64,000 bases of DNA from Comamonadaceae bacterium (GTDB lineage: Bacteria > Pseudomonadota > Gammaproteobacteria > Burkholderiales > Burkholderiaceae_C), in contig JAIYAR010000010.1 in the NCBI GenBank assembly GCA_027488985.1, positions 310,001-374,000 of the forward strand. Reading direction: 5' to 3'. The position numbers were made by a program, and so were the translations under genes. The notes beneath the pieces were generated by a model. That model ran no database searches, was not told the DNA's origin, and saw only the letters and a list, made by a program, of their open reading frames with translations. Below are positions 1 through 14,493 of the stretch, piece after piece. Positions within the stretch are counted from its first letter, which is position 1, and every line of letters begins with the position of its first letter.

Positions 1-905
1 GTGAGCAGAGAACTGGCATTACCCACGAGCGCGGCAAGCGGTGTACGCAAGTCGTGCGATACGGCCGCCAGAAAGGTGTTTTGCAGTTGCTGGCGGGTGT
101 TGCGCTCGTCGGCCAGCGCCATTTCGTGACCCAAGCGCAAACGCTCCAGTGCCTGGCCGATCAAAGCACACAGTGCCTGGGCGTGCTCGCGTCCAGCCTC
201 GTCCGCCGCCTCAATGTTTTGCACGCAGACGGCTCCATGCATGTGCTCTCCGTTTCCCAAGGGCAGATACCACGCATTCAAACCGGGCCAGCGACCTGTG
301 CCGGGCCCCAGAACTGCCGCCTCACGCATGGAAGCGCGCAGACCGTCTTGCATCGACGGCGTGAGCTCTACCGTGGCATCGACTCCCGAAAGCTGACCTT
401 CAGAATGCAATGCCAATACCGTGGGACCATCAAATGCCTGAGCCACATGCCGTGCGCCTGCGCGCGCTGCGGCAGCAGCATCCGGGCAAAGCGCAAGCTG
501 CGAAGCCAGGGTTTGCAACTGCTCGGCACGGCCGGCATGCAAACGGGCCAGCGCCGTGTTGCGGCGCAGTCGCTGGCTCAGCTGGCTGATCACTAAGGCC
601 ACCACCGTCATGACGACCAGCGCCACCAAATGCTCTTGGCTGTCCACCGCAAAGTTCCATCGAGGTGGAACGAAAAAAAAGTTCAAGCACACCACCGCCA
701 GCACTGCACAGCTCATGGAGGCAGCGGGAGGCAACACATAGGCACCGACCACTACGGCCAGCACATACAACATGGACTGGGTCATGACTGTGATGTGCGT
801 GTCCAATACCAGGCCAACGCCAGTGGGCAAAGCCAGCAGCAACAGGAGCCAAACGGCCTGCCTGCCAGTGCGGTTGTCGGGAGTGAGCAAGGTGCTGTTT
901 GTCAT
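1..905 (-). CDS. KdpD-like sensor histidine kinase, 3' part cut off by window edge
   Basis: The frame is open from the ATG at 903-905 to the left edge, giving 301 residues without the catalytic domain. Four hydrophobic segments fill residues about 15-107. The third ends in FFFVPPRWNFAV and the fourth in VISQLSQRLRR, which is the DUF4118 membrane module of KdpD. A GAF-like stretch follows, then a HisKA dimerisation helix with the phospho-acceptor box AVSHDLRTPLAAL (His284). The long N-terminal KdpD/Usp domains of true KdpD are absent, so this is a short KdpD-like kinase, and potassium sensing is not shown. Its partner regulator and ATPase domain would lie left of the window. It is divergent from yebC across 85 bp. 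Confidence 0.85.
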   Translation of the reverse strand, partial: MTNSTLLTPDNRTGRQAVWLLLLLALPTGVGLVLDTHITVMTQSMLYVLAVVVGAYVLPPAASMSCAVLAVVCLNFFFVPPRWNFAVDSQEHLVALVVMTVVALVISQLSQRLRRNTALARLHAGRAEQLQTLASQLALCPDAAAAARAGARHVAQAFDGPTVLALHSEGQLSGVDATVELTPSMQDGLRASMREAAVLGPGTGRWPGLNAWYLPLGNGEHMHGAVCVQNIEAADEAGREHAQALCALIGQALERLRLGHEMALADERNTRQQLQNTFLAAVSHDLRTPLAALVGNASSLL

Positions 906-990
906 GGTGAGGCAGCGTATCACCGCGGGTATCAGGATGGCATAAGTGCCCAAGTAAAATCGCGCCCTACAACTCAAGGAAAGACTCGCT

Positions 991-1704
991 ATGGGCGCGC
1001 AATGGAAAGCAAAGGGCAAAGCTCTGGTGGCCGATGCCAAGGGCCGGCTATTTACCAAGCTGGTGAAAGAAATTACGGTGGCCGCCCGCGGCGGCGCGGA
1101 CCCCGCTGCCAACGCCAAGCTGCGCCTGGTGGTCGAGCAGGCCCGCAAGGTCTCGATGCCCAAAGAAACGCTGGAGCGCGCCATCAAGAAAGGTGCCGGA
1201 CTGACGGGCGAGGTCATCAACTACGAACACGTCATCTACGAAGGCTTTGCGCCTCACCAAGTGGCAGTGATGGTGGAGTGCCTGACCGACAACGTGAAAC
1301 GCACCGCCCCTGAAATGCGCGTGTTGTTCCGCAAAGGCCAGCTGGGCACCAGCGGCTCAGTGGCTTGGGATTTCAACCATCTGGGCATGATCGAAGCGGC
1401 CCCCACCGCTGCCGACTCGGATGCCGAAGTGGCCGCGATTGAAGCCGGTGCACAAGACTTTGAAGCCGGTGATGAAGAAGGCAACACCGTGTTTTACACC
1501 GACCCGGCCGACCTGGACCTAGTCGCCCGCGCCCTGCCCAACTTCGGCTTTAACGTGCTGTCGATGAAGCTGGGCTACAAAGCCAAAAACCCTGTCGACC
1601 CCACCAGCCTGAGCGCCGAAGCGCTGGAAGAAGTGGAAGCCTTCCTGGCAGCCATCGACGAAAACGACGACGTACAAAACGTGTACGTGGCGCTGGCGGG
1701 TTGA
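991..1704 (+). CDS. yebC: YebC/PmpR family regulatory or translation-associated protein
   Basis: The 237-residue product begins [28 protein letters not shown] and carries the family segments [36 protein letters not shown] and [16 protein letters not shown]; length is typical. The family (YebC, PmpR, mitochondrial TACO1) has been described both as DNA-binding transcriptional regulators and as factors helping ribosomes through difficult peptides. The sequence does not decide between these roles. AAGGAAAG lies a few bases before the ATG. The stop overlaps the TTG start of the next gene (TTGA), suggesting coupled translation. Confidence 0.95.
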   Translation: MGAQWKAKGKALVADAKGRLFTKLVKEITVAARGGADPAANAKLRLVVEQARKVSMPKETLERAIKKGAGLTGEVINYEHVIYEGFAPHQVAVMVECLTDNVKRTAPEMRVLFRKGQLGTSGSVAWDFNHLGMIEAAPTAADSDAEVAAIEAGAQDFEAGDEEGNTVFYTDPADLDLVARALPNFGFNVLSMKLGYKAKNPVDPTSLSAEALEEVEAFLAAIDENDDVQNVYVALAG

Positions 1705-2069
1705 AGCAGTTTCCCGCCGCCACCCTGGCGGCACTCTGGGCGGCAGTGCTGGGTTGGGGCATCTTCCAACACCGCCTGCCGCTCTTGGTTTTGGGGCTGG
1801 CAGTTGCACTCAACGCCGCGACCTTCATTGCCTACCGGCTGGATAAACGCGCTGCGAGAGCCAATCGGTGGCGCGTTAAAGAAAACACTCTGCACCTGTT
1901 CGGCTTGGCCGGCGGCTGGCCCGCTGCGCGACTGGCGCAGCAGGTGCTGCGACACAAGACCGTCAAGCCCGGTTTTCAGGCGATGTATTGGCTGACGGTG
2001 TGGGCGCAACTCGCTGCACTGGTCGCCTACGTGTTCTGGGACCGGATGAAACCGCTCCTAAATTCATAG
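1701..2069 (+). CDS. DUF1294 family small membrane protein
   Basis: This 122-residue protein has hydrophobic segments near residues 6-22, 26-42 and 96-113. The DUF1294 signature appears between them: [17 protein letters not shown], then [12 protein letters not shown] and RHKTVKPGF. No biochemical function is known for the family. The only plausible start is TTG at 1701, which overlaps the yebC stop, and no in-frame ATG exists before the conserved core. The last codons, Leu-Leu-Asn-Ser and the TAG stop, lie inside a copy of the 48-nt interspersed repeat that begins at 2054, so the natural C-terminus may have been replaced by repeat sequence. Confidence 0.8.
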   Translation: MKQFPAATLAALWAAVLGWGIFQHRLPLLVLGLAVALNAATFIAYRLDKRAARANRWRVKENTLHLFGLAGGWPAARLAQQVLRHKTVKPGFQAMYWLTVWAQLAALVAYVFWDRMKPLLNS

Positions 2070-2101
2070 CTGCCCGCGCATATTCCACGGGCGCCAGAGA
2101 C
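2054..2101 (+). repeat. 48-nt interspersed repeat, copy A
   Basis: The arm is GCTCCTAAATTCATAGC, followed by TGCCCGCGCA and a 21-nt tail ending GGGCGCCAGAGAC. The copy overlaps the 3' end of the DUF1294 gene and supplies its stop codon. Its arm is the exact reverse complement of the arm of copy B (33603-33650), while the rest of the element keeps the same orientation. Confidence 0.85.
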
Positions 2102-2114
2102 AAATTTGACCTAA

Positions 2115-2552
2115 TTACTTCGAGACATCCTTACCTGGACACTTTTGCTTATCTTCCGACCAGCCGGAAACTCTAAATGCGACTCGCAGTTGTGGGCCGC
2201 TATTCACGATCGTTGCACTCCTACCAGCTTCTTCTTCTTGGCAGTACAAGGTGGTTGCTTGGGTTCCATCAAGTCGATCTTCCGCCCTTAGATAGCGCAA
2301 CTTCCGAAGAGCCTCCTCCGCCTGGCTAGCTATCTTCCCCGCTTCAACACCTTCAGAATCAACCGCCAATGAAACAGCCGAGTCTTTGGCTATCTCGCTC
2401 GTAGGTGGGCGCACCGTCACTGATAACAAAGTCTGGAATTGCGTCAAATCTTGCTTTATTGCAGGCATACGCTGCGAAACGCTGTCGGCACAACCGGCAA
2501 ATTGAACGATTGTCCAAAGAACGAGAACAAGCCGATACAAACTACACGTCAT
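2115..2552 (-). CDS. Predicted small lipoprotein, unknown function
   Basis: From the ATG at 2552 the product is 145 residues with a compact lipoprotein signal (basic n-region MTCSLYR, hydrophobic LVLVLWTIV, lipobox QFAGC). The mature part is polar and contains two or three further cysteines near the C-terminus. I do not recognise a family. A TTG eight codons upstream (2576) overlaps the stop of the preceding gene as TTGA and is preceded by GAGGAAA, so it is an equally possible start that would make the two genes coupled. It is the last gene of the run that begins with glgB. Confidence 0.6.
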   Translation of the reverse strand: MTCSLYRLVLVLWTIVQFAGCADSVSQRMPAIKQDLTQFQTLLSVTVRPPTSEIAKDSAVSLAVDSEGVEAGKIASQAEEALRKLRYLRAEDRLDGTQATTLYCQEEEAGRSATIVNSGPQLRVAFRVSGWSEDKQKCPGKDVSK

Positions 2553-2572
2553 TTTCCGAGCGCTTGAAACAT

Positions 2573-3019
2573 TCAATTTCCTCTAAAGCCGGCTACTTTG
2601 TACACCCGCGAATCCAACGCCACAGACTCGGTTTGACCAGCAACATACAAAGGCGTAAACAAGTGAATACTGGTGGTTTTAGGTATTAGAGCAATTACTG
2701 TCAATTTAACGGTTTTTCCGTTCGTTACGGAAACCGTATCTGCCACTGCGACTGATTCCCCAATGGCAGATTGGATTACCAGACCCACCTCTGCAGTTTG
2801 TGGCAGTCCAGTCGCACGTACCTCCACTACAAAAGCGACCCGGTCTCCTGCAACAACCGCATCGCTACCTGTAGGCGAAGCACTCTGAATTGAGACAACA
2901 GGTGGCGACGCAAACTTGTCGCCACAGCCTGAAAGAGACAGACTGCAAGCAAACAATAGGATCAGATTTTTGAAGCCAGAGGCCGTCTTGAAATCAATCA
3001 GCCTCTGAATCCCCCTCAA
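2573..3019 (-). CDS. Predicted lipoprotein downstream of glgP, unknown function
   Basis: The product is 148 residues with a hydrophobic stretch [15 protein letters not shown] ending in a lipobox. The mature part is rich in Val, Ser and Thr and looks like a small beta-sandwich; no family is recognised. No ATG or GTG is in frame before the signal sequence, so TTG at 3019 is taken as the start. It overlaps the glgP stop (TTGA) and has GGAG eight bases upstream. This places a secreted lipoprotein in translational contact with a cytoplasmic phosphorylase. The link with glycogen metabolism is only positional. Confidence 0.6.
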   Translation of the reverse strand: MRGIQRLIDFKTASGFKNLILLFACSLSLSGCGDKFASPPVVSIQSASPTGSDAVVAGDRVAFVVEVRATGLPQTAEVGLVIQSAIGESVAVADTVSVTNGKTVKLTVIALIPKTTSIHLFTPLYVAGQTESVALDSRVYKVAGFRGN

Positions 3020-5496
3020 GAAGCCAGCTCCAGCGGCTTACTCTTCCAGATTTTGTCAGCATACTCGCCGATCGTGCGGTCGGCGGAGAACGGGCCCATG
3101 GCGGCCACGTTGCGCAGGGCCATGACAGACCAAGCCTCTTTGCTTTGGTAGGCCACGTCCACCTGCTCTTGCGCGGCGATGTAGGCAGCATAGTCTGCCA
3201 ATAGCAGGTAGTGGTCACCCCAGTTCACCAGCAGGTCGTAGATGCTCTGGAAGCGGCCGGGCTCGTCCGGGCTGAAGACGCCATCGCGGATGGCTTCCAG
3301 CACCGCCGTCAGCTCGGAATTGCCCTCCGCAATCGCGCGTGGCTGGTAGCCGGCGGCGCGGGTGGCGGCCACCTGCGGGGTGGTCAGGCCGAAGATGAAG
3401 ATGTTGTCGGCGCCCACGTTCTCCAGGATTTCAACGTTCGCGCCATCCAGCGTGCCAATGGTGAGCGCGCCATTCAGGGCGAACTTCATGTTGCCGGTGC
3501 CGGACGCCTCGGTGCCCGCGGTGGAGATTTGCTCCGACAAATCGGCCGCAGGGATGATGCGCTCGGCCAGGCTCACGCTGTAATTGGGGATGAACACCAC
3601 CTTGAGCAGGTTGCCCACGCGCGGGTCGTTGTTGACGACCTTGGCTACGTTGTTAATCAGGTGAATGATCTGCTTGGCCATGTGGTAGGCCGAAGCGGCC
3701 TTGCCGGCAAACACCACAACACGGGGCACCGTCACCGAGCCTGGGTTGTTGATGATGCGCAGGTAGCGGGTCACCACGTGCAACACATTGAGCAGCTGGC
3801 GCTTGTATTCGTGAATGCGCTTGACCTGCACGTCGTAGAGTGCGTCGGTCGGGATCGTCAGACCCATATTCGCTTGCACCCAGTCAGCCAGGCGCTGCTT
3901 GTTGGCGAGCTTGGCGCCCTGGAATGCCTCAATCACTTTGGGCTGCGTCAACACCGCGTTCAGGCCGCTGAGTTGGGTCAGGTCACGGCGCCAGACGGTG
4001 CCGACCTGCTTGTCCAGCACCGCCGACAACGCGGGGTTGGCCTGCGCCAACCAACGGCGCGGGGTGATGCCGTTGGTTTTGTTGTTGAAGCGCTCGGGCC
4101 AGAGGTTGGCAAAGTCAAAGAAGATGCTTTCCTTCATCAGCTCCGAGTGCAGCGCCGACACGCCGTTCACCGAGTGGCTGGTGATGACAGCCAGGTAAGC
4201 CATTCGCACACGGCGCTCTCCGCCCTCGTCCACCAAACTGACCTTGCGCAGCAGCTCGGCGCTGCCGCCGCGCAGCGAGATCTGGTGCAAAAACTGGGCG
4301 TTAATGTCGTAAATGATTTGCAGGTGGCGCGGCAGGATGCGACCCATCATTTCCACCGGCCAGGTCTCCAGCGCCTCGTGCATGAGGGTGTGGTTGGTGT
4401 AGCTGAACACGCCCTGGCACAGGCGCCAAGCGTCAGCCCACGATAGGTGGTGCTCGTCGAGCAGCAGGCGCATCAGCTCGGGAATCGCCAGCACCGGATG
4501 GGTGTCGTTCAGGTGGATGCTGACTTTGTCGGGCAGGCTCTCAAAGTTGTCATGGGTGCGCAGGTAGCGGCGCAGCAAGTCTTGCACGCTGGCGCTGCAG
4601 AAGAAATACTCTTGGTGCAAGCGGAGCTCTTTGCCGGATGCGGTGGAGTCGTCTGGGTAGAGCACGCGGGACACGTTCTCGGAGTGGTTTTTGGTCTCTA
4701 CCGCCGCAAAGTAGTTGCCGCGGTTAAAGGCGCCCAAGTCAATTTCTTGCGTAGCCTTGGCGGACCACAGGCGCAAGGTGTTGGTGGCCTTGGTGGCGTA
4801 GCCGGGAATGATGGTGTCATAGGCCATGGCCTGCACGTCGTGGCTGTCCACCCATTGGTAGGCGTCGCCCACTTTCACCACATGACCGCCGAACTGCACG
4901 CGGTAGTTCACCTCGGGGCGCGGAAACTCCCACGGGTTGCCGTGGGTGAGCCAGTAGTCCGGCACTTCCACCTGGCGGCCATCCACAATCGTTTGCTTGA
5001 ACATGCCGTAGTCATAGCGGATGCCATAACCAAAGCCGGGAATATTCAGCGTGGCCATGGAGTCCAGAAAGCAAGCGGCCAAGCGGCCCAAGCCCCCGTT
5101 GCCCAGAGCGGCATCGGGCTCCAGCTCGGTCACCGCGTCAATGTCCACCCCAAAGTCTGCCAAGGCTTGCTTGACCCGCTCGCGCAGGCCCACGGCCAGC
5201 ATGGCGTTGCTGAAGGTGCGGCCGATCAAAAACTCCATGCTGAGGTAGTACACGCGCTTGGCGTCCTGGGCGTATTGGGCGCGGGTGGTGGTCATCCAGC
5301 GCTCGACCAGTTGGTCGCGCACGGCGTAGGCGGCGGCGTGCAGCCAGTCTTCAGGGCGGGCAGCTTCCGGGTCTTTGCCCACCACAAACATCAGTTTGTT
5401 GGCGATGGAGCGTTTCAGGGATTCAAGGTCGCGCCCGGGCGCATCAAATTCAAAAGTCACAGGGGCACTCGCAGTAGGGGAAGATGTGTTGGTCAT
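3016..5496 (-). CDS. glgP: Glycogen/alpha-glucan phosphorylase
   Basis: The enzyme releases glucose-1-phosphate from the non-reducing ends of glycogen using pyridoxal phosphate. The 826-residue product shows [15 protein letters not shown] near residue 110, the substrate segment [27 protein letters not shown] and the PLP-lysine region [26 protein letters not shown]. The start is the ATG at 5496, which overlaps the glgA stop as ATGA; a longer frame upstream lies inside glgA and is not expected to be used. It is the last metabolic gene of the glycogen operon, so synthesis and breakdown enzymes share one transcript. Confidence 0.97.
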   Translation of the reverse strand: MTNTSSPTASAPVTFEFDAPGRDLESLKRSIANKLMFVVGKDPEAARPEDWLHAAAYAVRDQLVERWMTTTRAQYAQDAKRVYYLSMEFLIGRTFSNAMLAVGLRERVKQALADFGVDIDAVTELEPDAALGNGGLGRLAACFLDSMATLNIPGFGYGIRYDYGMFKQTIVDGRQVEVPDYWLTHGNPWEFPRPEVNYRVQFGGHVVKVGDAYQWVDSHDVQAMAYDTIIPGYATKATNTLRLWSAKATQEIDLGAFNRGNYFAAVETKNHSENVSRVLYPDDSTASGKELRLHQEYFFCSASVQDLLRRYLRTHDNFESLPDKVSIHLNDTHPVLAIPELMRLLLDEHHLSWADAWRLCQGVFSYTNHTLMHEALETWPVEMMGRILPRHLQIIYDINAQFLHQISLRGGSAELLRKVSLVDEGGERRVRMAYLAVITSHSVNGVSALHSELMKESIFFDFANLWPERFNNKTNGITPRRWLAQANPALSAVLDKQVGTVWRRDLTQLSGLNAVLTQPKVIEAFQGAKLANKQRLADWVQANMGLTIPTDALYDVQVKRIHEYKRQLLNVLHVVTRYLRIINNPGSVTVPRVVVFAGKAASAYHMAKQIIHLINNVAKVVNNDPRVGNLLKVVFIPNYSVSLAERIIPAADLSEQISTAGTEASGTGNMKFALNGALTIGTLDGANVEILENVGADNIFIFGLTTPQVAATRAAGYQPRAIAEGNSELTAVLEAIRDGVFSPDEPGRFQSIYDLLVNWGDHYLLLADYAAYIAAQEQVDVAYQSKEAWSVMALRNVAAMGPFSADRTIGEYADKIWKSKPLELAS

Positions 5497-6962
5497 TCTT
5501 GAATCAACCTTTGGTAAAGGTGGGTGTAGTGCCCGGCGGCGGTTGCCCAGTCGAAGGCAAGCTTCATGCCGGTTTGGCGTACGCGGTTCCATTCCGCCTT
5601 GCGGTGGTAAAGGGCAAAGGCCCGACGCACCGCTTTGCGGTAGGCAGTTTCGTCAAACGCATCAAATACAAAGCCGGTGGCGGTGCGGTCCTCCAGGGTT
5701 TCGAGGTCGCTGTCCACGACCGTGTCAGCCAAGCCGCCTACGCGACGCACCAGAGGCAGACTGCCGTATTTGAGGCCGTACATCTGGGTCAAGCCACAGG
5801 GCTCAAAGCGCGAGGGCACGAGGGTTACGTCGCTACCGGCGAATATCCGGTGGGCAAAAGATTCGTCATAGCCCAGCTTCACAGCCACCCGACCGGCGTG
5901 GGTTTTGGCGCGCTCGGTGAAGGCCTGCTCCAGCCAAGTGTCGCCACTGCCCAGCACTAGCAATTGGCCACCACGGGACACAATTTCGTCCAGTCCGGCC
6001 AGCACCAGCGGCAGGCCTTTTTGTTCGGTGAGGCGACTTACAACAGCGAACAAGGGCGCATCAGGTTCGATAGCCAAGCCCATGGTGCCTTGGAGCATGG
6101 CCTTGTTGATCGCTTTGCCTGCCATGTGGCGGGCGTCAAAATTTTGTTCCAGCAAGGCGTCGCTGGTCGGATTCCATACCGTGTCATCCACTGCATTCAG
6201 GATGCCGCTCAAGGCATCACGCCTTGCCATCAGCAAGCCATCCAGCCCGCAGCCCTGCTCAGGCGTCTGGATTTCGCGGGCATAGGTAGGGCTCACGGTG
6301 GTGATATGGCTGGCATAAAACAAGCCGGCCTTCATGAAGGAGAGCTGGCCATGAAACTCCATGCCCTGCACATGAAAGGCCTCGCCCGGCAGGCCCAAGT
6401 CGCCGAAGTATTGCGGGCCAAAAACACCTTGGTACGCCAGGTTATGCACGGTAAATACCGAAGGCACCCGCGTGGCACCGCGGTCGGCCCAGAGCTTGAG
6501 GTAAGCGCTGGCCAAACCTGCGTGCCAGTCGTGGCTGTGCACCAGTTGGGCGCGCCACAGGCTGTCCATGCCATGCGCCAGATGGGCAGCCGCTTGGCCA
6601 AGTGCCGCGAAGCGGCGGTGGTTGTCGCCATAGGGCTGCTTGTTGGCATCTTCATAAGGATTGCCCGGGCGTTCGTAGAGGCCCGGGGCTATCAGCACAT
6701 AAGCGCCCTGCTGCATGGCGCCGCGGGCGAGCGCCGGCAAGTCGCCATAGACAACTTCCACCATTTCGCCCCAAGGCATGACAAAAGCGCCCACCGGGCT
6801 GGGGTTGCGCAAGGCTGCCACGATGGCCGGGAAACCCGGCAGAAGCACACGCACATCGCAACCAGCTTCATGCAAAGCCGCCGGCAGCGCACCGGCAATG
6901 TCAGCCAGCCCTCCGGTTTTGAGCAGAGGGAAAATTTCGGCACTGACTTGCAGGATGCGCAT
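5493..6962 (-). CDS. glgA: Glycogen synthase (ADP-glucose), GT5
   Basis: This 489-residue glucosyltransferase elongates alpha-1,4-glucan from ADP-glucose. The N-terminus [22 protein letters not shown] carries the KTGGL motif that binds ADP-glucose. Further family features are [25 protein letters not shown] and, in the C-terminal Rossmann fold, [21 protein letters not shown] with the conserved glutamate. Length is normal for bacterial GlgA. It follows glgC after 23 bp and overlaps glgP by four bases. Confidence 0.97.
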   Translation of the reverse strand: MRILQVSAEIFPLLKTGGLADIAGALPAALHEAGCDVRVLLPGFPAIVAALRNPSPVGAFVMPWGEMVEVVYGDLPALARGAMQQGAYVLIAPGLYERPGNPYEDANKQPYGDNHRRFAALGQAAAHLAHGMDSLWRAQLVHSHDWHAGLASAYLKLWADRGATRVPSVFTVHNLAYQGVFGPQYFGDLGLPGEAFHVQGMEFHGQLSFMKAGLFYASHITTVSPTYAREIQTPEQGCGLDGLLMARRDALSGILNAVDDTVWNPTSDALLEQNFDARHMAGKAINKAMLQGTMGLAIEPDAPLFAVVSRLTEQKGLPLVLAGLDEIVSRGGQLLVLGSGDTWLEQAFTERAKTHAGRVAVKLGYDESFAHRIFAGSDVTLVPSRFEPCGLTQMYGLKYGSLPLVRRVGGLADTVVDSDLETLEDRTATGFVFDAFDETAYRKAVRRAFALYHRKAEWNRVRQTGMKLAFDWATAAGHYTHLYQRLIQE

Positions 6963-6985
6963 GGGCAGTCTTTCGTTGAACTAAT

Positions 6986-8290
6986 TTATTGGGCTTCCAG
7001 CCGCTTGAGCATGTCTTTGGTTACCAGCACCACGCCGTTGTCGGTGCGCTCAAAGCGAGCTGCATCCGCTACCGGATCTTCACCGATGACCAAGCCATCC
7101 GGCACTTCCACGCCCCGGTCAATGACCACGCGGCTCAGTCGGCAGCCACGGCCGATGGTGACTTCCGGCAGCAGCACGGCCTGGTCAATCACGCAGAACG
7201 AGTGGATGCGCACACTGCTGAACAACACCGAGTTGCTGACGATGGAGCCCGACACAATGCAGCCGCCCGACACCATGGTGTTGATGGCCTGGCCGTGCTT
7301 GCCATCGGCATCTTGCACAAACTTGGCAGGAGGCAACTGACGCTGGCTGGTCCAGATGGGCCAGTTGGTGTCATAAATATCCAGCTCCGGGGTGACTGAA
7401 GCCAGGTCGAGGTTGGCTTCCCAAAAGGCGTCGATGGTACCCACATCGCGCCAGTAGGGCACGGCGTCCGGGGTGGACGACACGCAAGACATCGAGAAGG
7501 GATGCGCCACCGCCCTGCCCTCGCGCACCACGCGAGGGATTACGTCCTTGCCGAAATCGTGGCTGGACTCGGGGTTGGCCAAATCGTCTTCCAGCAGGTC
7601 GTACAGGTACTTGGAATCAAAGATGTAAATACCCATGCTGGCCAGAGACACAGCATCGTTGCCAGGCATGGCGGGTGGATTTGCGGGTTTCTCGACAAAC
7701 TCAGTGATTTTTCGGGTACCGTCAACGGCCATCACACCAAAGGCAGTAGCCTCTTCGCGCGGCACTTCAATGCAGCCCACGGTGCAGCCAGCGCCGCTCT
7801 CCACGTGGTCTTTCAGCATCAGCGAGTAATCCATCTTGTAGATGTGGTCGCCGGCCAGCACCACCACGTACTCGGGCTTGCTGCTTTGGATGATGTCCAG
7901 GTTCTGATAAATCGCATCGGCCGTGCCGCGGTACCAGTGCTCCTCGTCCACCCGCTGCTGGGCGGGCAACAGGTCGACCATCTCGTTGAGTTCGGCGCGC
8001 AAGAAGCTCCAGCCGCGCTGCAAATGGCGCAACAACGAGTGGGACTTGTACTGGGTGATCACGCCGATACGGCGGATGCCGGAGTTCACGCAGTTGGAGA
8101 GCGCAAAGTCAACGATGCGGAACTTGCCACCAAAATACACCGCAGGCTTGGCGCGGCGGTCGGTCAGCTGCTTGAGGCGGGAACCGCGGCCACCGGCAAG
8201 CACTAGGGCGATGGTGCGGCGAACCAGCATATGGGGCTGCATGTGACGCTCTTGGAGTGCGAGGTTGCGGGCGTTGTCTTGGGTGCTCAT
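6986..8290 (-). CDS. glgC: Glucose-1-phosphate adenylyltransferase (ADP-glucose pyrophosphorylase)
   Basis: GlgC makes ADP-glucose from glucose-1-phosphate and ATP, the committed and normally allosterically controlled step of glycogen synthesis. The 434-residue product has the nucleotidyltransferase loop [23 protein letters not shown], then [28 protein letters not shown] and [14 protein letters not shown] left-handed beta-helix-like C-terminus follows ([22 protein letters not shown]). The ATG at 8290 is preceded by GGAGACAAAACC. The next ATG (codon 17) would still leave the catalytic loop intact, so the exact start is not certain. It lies between pgm and glgA. Confidence 0.97.
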   Translation of the reverse strand: MSTQDNARNLALQERHMQPHMLVRRTIALVLAGGRGSRLKQLTDRRAKPAVYFGGKFRIVDFALSNCVNSGIRRIGVITQYKSHSLLRHLQRGWSFLRAELNEMVDLLPAQQRVDEEHWYRGTADAIYQNLDIIQSSKPEYVVVLAGDHIYKMDYSLMLKDHVESGAGCTVGCIEVPREEATAFGVMAVDGTRKITEFVEKPANPPAMPGNDAVSLASMGIYIFDSKYLYDLLEDDLANPESSHDFGKDVIPRVVREGRAVAHPFSMSCVSSTPDAVPYWRDVGTIDAFWEANLDLASVTPELDIYDTNWPIWTSQRQLPPAKFVQDADGKHGQAINTMVSGGCIVSGSIVSNSVLFSSVRIHSFCVIDQAVLLPEVTIGRGCRLSRVVIDRGVEVPDGLVIGEDPVADAARFERTDNGVVLVTKDMLKRLEAQ

Positions 8291-8357
8291 GGTTTTGTCT
8301 CCTGTCGCTTAGTTTTGATTTTTGATTGGGTGAACGTAAGGCCTGTGCTCGTATGGC

Positions 8358-12116
<3,759 letters not shown>

Positions 12117-12120
<4 letters not shown>

Positions 12121-14303
12121 TCTTCTCCGGGAATGAGCACAAGGCATGCCAGCGGCGGCAAAGTAATGACCAGCGACTGCCCCAAATGATGTGCAGTGAC
12201 CGGCTCGGTGCTGCGCGCGCCCGAACTCAGGCTGCTGCCGCCATACACTCCGTTGTCGGTGTTGATGACTTCGCGCCAGGCCCCTGCCACCGGCACACCG
12301 ATGCGGTACCCGGGTCGAGGCACGGGTGTGAAGTTACAGACTACCACCACAGCCCGGCCATCTTTGGCCCGCCGTTGAAAGGCAATAACGGACTGCGCGG
12401 AATCGTCATGGGCAATCCACTCAAAGCCCTCTGACTGAACGTCTTGTTCATGCAGTGCCGGAAATGCGCGGTACACGCGGTTCAGATCACGCACCAAACG
12501 CTGCACGCCCTGATGCGGCGCCTGTTGCTCCAGGTGCCAAGGCAGCTGGGCACCGTCGGCCCACTCAGTGGGCTGGGCCAACTCGCATCCCATGAACAGC
12601 AACTTCTTGCCGGGGTAGGCCCACATAAAACCGTAAAGCGCCCGCAAATTTGCAAACTTCTGCCATTCGTCACCGGACATCTTGCCGAGCAAAGATGCTT
12701 TGCCATGCACCACTTCATCGTGTGACAGGGGGAGCACAAAGTTCTCTGTAAACGCGTACATCAACCCGAAGGTGAGCTGGTTTTGGTGGTACTTGCGGTG
12801 CACCCCGTCCATGGAGGCGTACTCCAAGGTGTCGTGCATCCAGCCCATGTTCCATTTGTAGTGAAAGCCAAGGCCCCCGCTCTGCAAGTCCGGGGACGGG
12901 GGACGGCTCACACCGGGGAACGCTGTGGATTCTTCTGCCAAGGTGATGGCACCGGGGCGCTCCGTGCCCACCACATGGTTCATCCGGCGCAGAAACTCGA
13001 TCGCCTCCAAGTTTTCCCGTCCACCATGTTTATTGGGGATCCACTGCCCTGCTGCACGGCTGTAGTCCCGGTACAGCATGGAAGCCACCGCGTCCACCCG
13101 CAAGCCATCAATACCAAAGCGCTCCAGCCAGTACAGCGCGTTGCTCACCAGAAAGTTGCGGACTTCGGTACGACCAAAGTTGTAAATCAGCGTGTTCCAG
13201 TCCTGATGGAAACCTTCCTTCGGGTCAGCGTATTCATACAAATGCGTACCGTCAAACTCGGCCAAGCCATGTGCATCACTGGGAAAATGGGCAGGCACCC
13301 AGTCCAGAATCACACCCAACCCCGCAGTGTGTGCGGCATCCACGAAATACTTGAAATCCTCGGGCGTTCCAAAACGTGAGGTGGGCGCAAAAAGTCCCAG
13401 TGGCTGGTAGCCCCATGAGCCGTCAAAGGGGTGCTCACTGATGGGCAAAAGCTCCAAATGGGTGAACCCCATCTCGCGTGCGTAAGGCACCAGCGTGTCG
13501 GCCAACTCACGGTAACTCAGCCAGCGCCATCCGTCGGCCTTGCGCCAGGAACCCAAGTGCACTTCATAAATGCTGAGAGGCTGCTGCATGCTGTTCGCGC
13601 AAACACGATCAATCCCCATTGGAAGGCGGGGCAACAAGCCGCACACAACGCTGGCGGTATCAGGCCTAAGCTGAGCTGAAAACGCAAAGGGGTCTGCTTT
13701 GGTGGTGATGGCGTCGCGGGCGTTCCATATTTCGAACTTGTAGAGGTCACCCTTGCCTACATGCGGAAGAAAGATTTCCCAGACACCGCACTCACGACGC
13801 AAGCGCATGGGATGCCTGCGCCCATCCCATCCGTTGAAGGACCCCACCACCGACACCCGTTTGGCGTTCGGGGCCCACACGGCAAAGCTGGTGCCGTCGA
13901 TCCCGCACATTTGGGTGGGATGAGCGCCAAGGCACTCATACGGGCGCAGATGGGTACCTTCAGCCAGCAACCACAGATCCATATCCTGCAGGACCACTGG
14001 AAAGCGATAAGGATCCTCCAACAGGGACACGACTGCCTCCGGATCCTGCCAACGGACAGCAAGACGGTATTGAGGGATGGAGCTAGCACCAGTCAGATCT
14101 ACTGAAAAGACATCAGTGCCTTCATGCCTTACCAGCTCGCCGATCACATGGCCGGATGCGCGATCCAGCGCATGCACAGAATGAGCCGCCGGAAACAGTG
14201 CACTGATTCGTACACCGTCTGCATCAACGTGGGGCCCGAGAATGCTGAATGGATCGGCATGTTGGGCCCGCATCAAGGCACCCAGGTCGTGGTCTGTCAG
14301 CAT
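12117..14303 (-). CDS. glgB: 1,4-alpha-glucan branching enzyme (GH13)
   Basis: GlgB introduces alpha-1,6 branches during glycogen synthesis. The 728-residue product carries an N-terminal CBM48 pair ([11 protein letters not shown], then [24 protein letters not shown]) and the catalytic barrel. Barrel motifs are [35 protein letters not shown] with the nucleophile, [13 protein letters not shown] with the acid/base and [12 protein letters not shown]. The chosen ATG at 14303 follows GAGAGACAT; a frame 11 codons longer begins with an unrelated hydrophilic stretch. It is the first gene of the glg operon, with 190 bp upstream that should hold the promoter. Confidence 0.96.
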
Positions 14304-14427
14304 ATGTCTCTCACATTCGCCCGTGCTCTTGGGCAACGGGTTTGTCTTTGGTCTAAATCACAGCTTATTCCATATGTCTGGGAAAAAGCATGTTCTGGGC
14401 AGTCGGATTTGTGAAAACCAAAATTTT

Positions 14428-14438
14428 GTAACCGTTAC
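14428..14438. promoter_or_regulatory. Candidate operator upstream of glgB (GTAAC-C-GTTAC)
   Basis: An 11-bp perfect inverted repeat, GTAAC and GTTAC around a single central base, lies 125 bp before the glgB start. Another GTTACC half-site follows at about 14448. Short GTAAC-type palindromes are common for LacI/GntR-class sugar regulators, but no regulator gene is nearby and no convincing -35/-10 pair was found. The assignment is tentative. Confidence 0.3.
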
Positions 14439-14493
14439 TACGCAGAGTTACCAACATTGTGACGACGTGAGAGGCTGGGAAAAGCCCTGAACA

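Noticed and set aside
3211..5502. Long open frames antisense to glgP (411 and 351 codons) and similar ones opposite glgA, pgm and other genes
   Set aside because: Their composition is that of shadow frames in high-GC coding DNA (His, Val, Gly and Ala rich, no family motifs), and the sense strands carry clear conserved enzymes.
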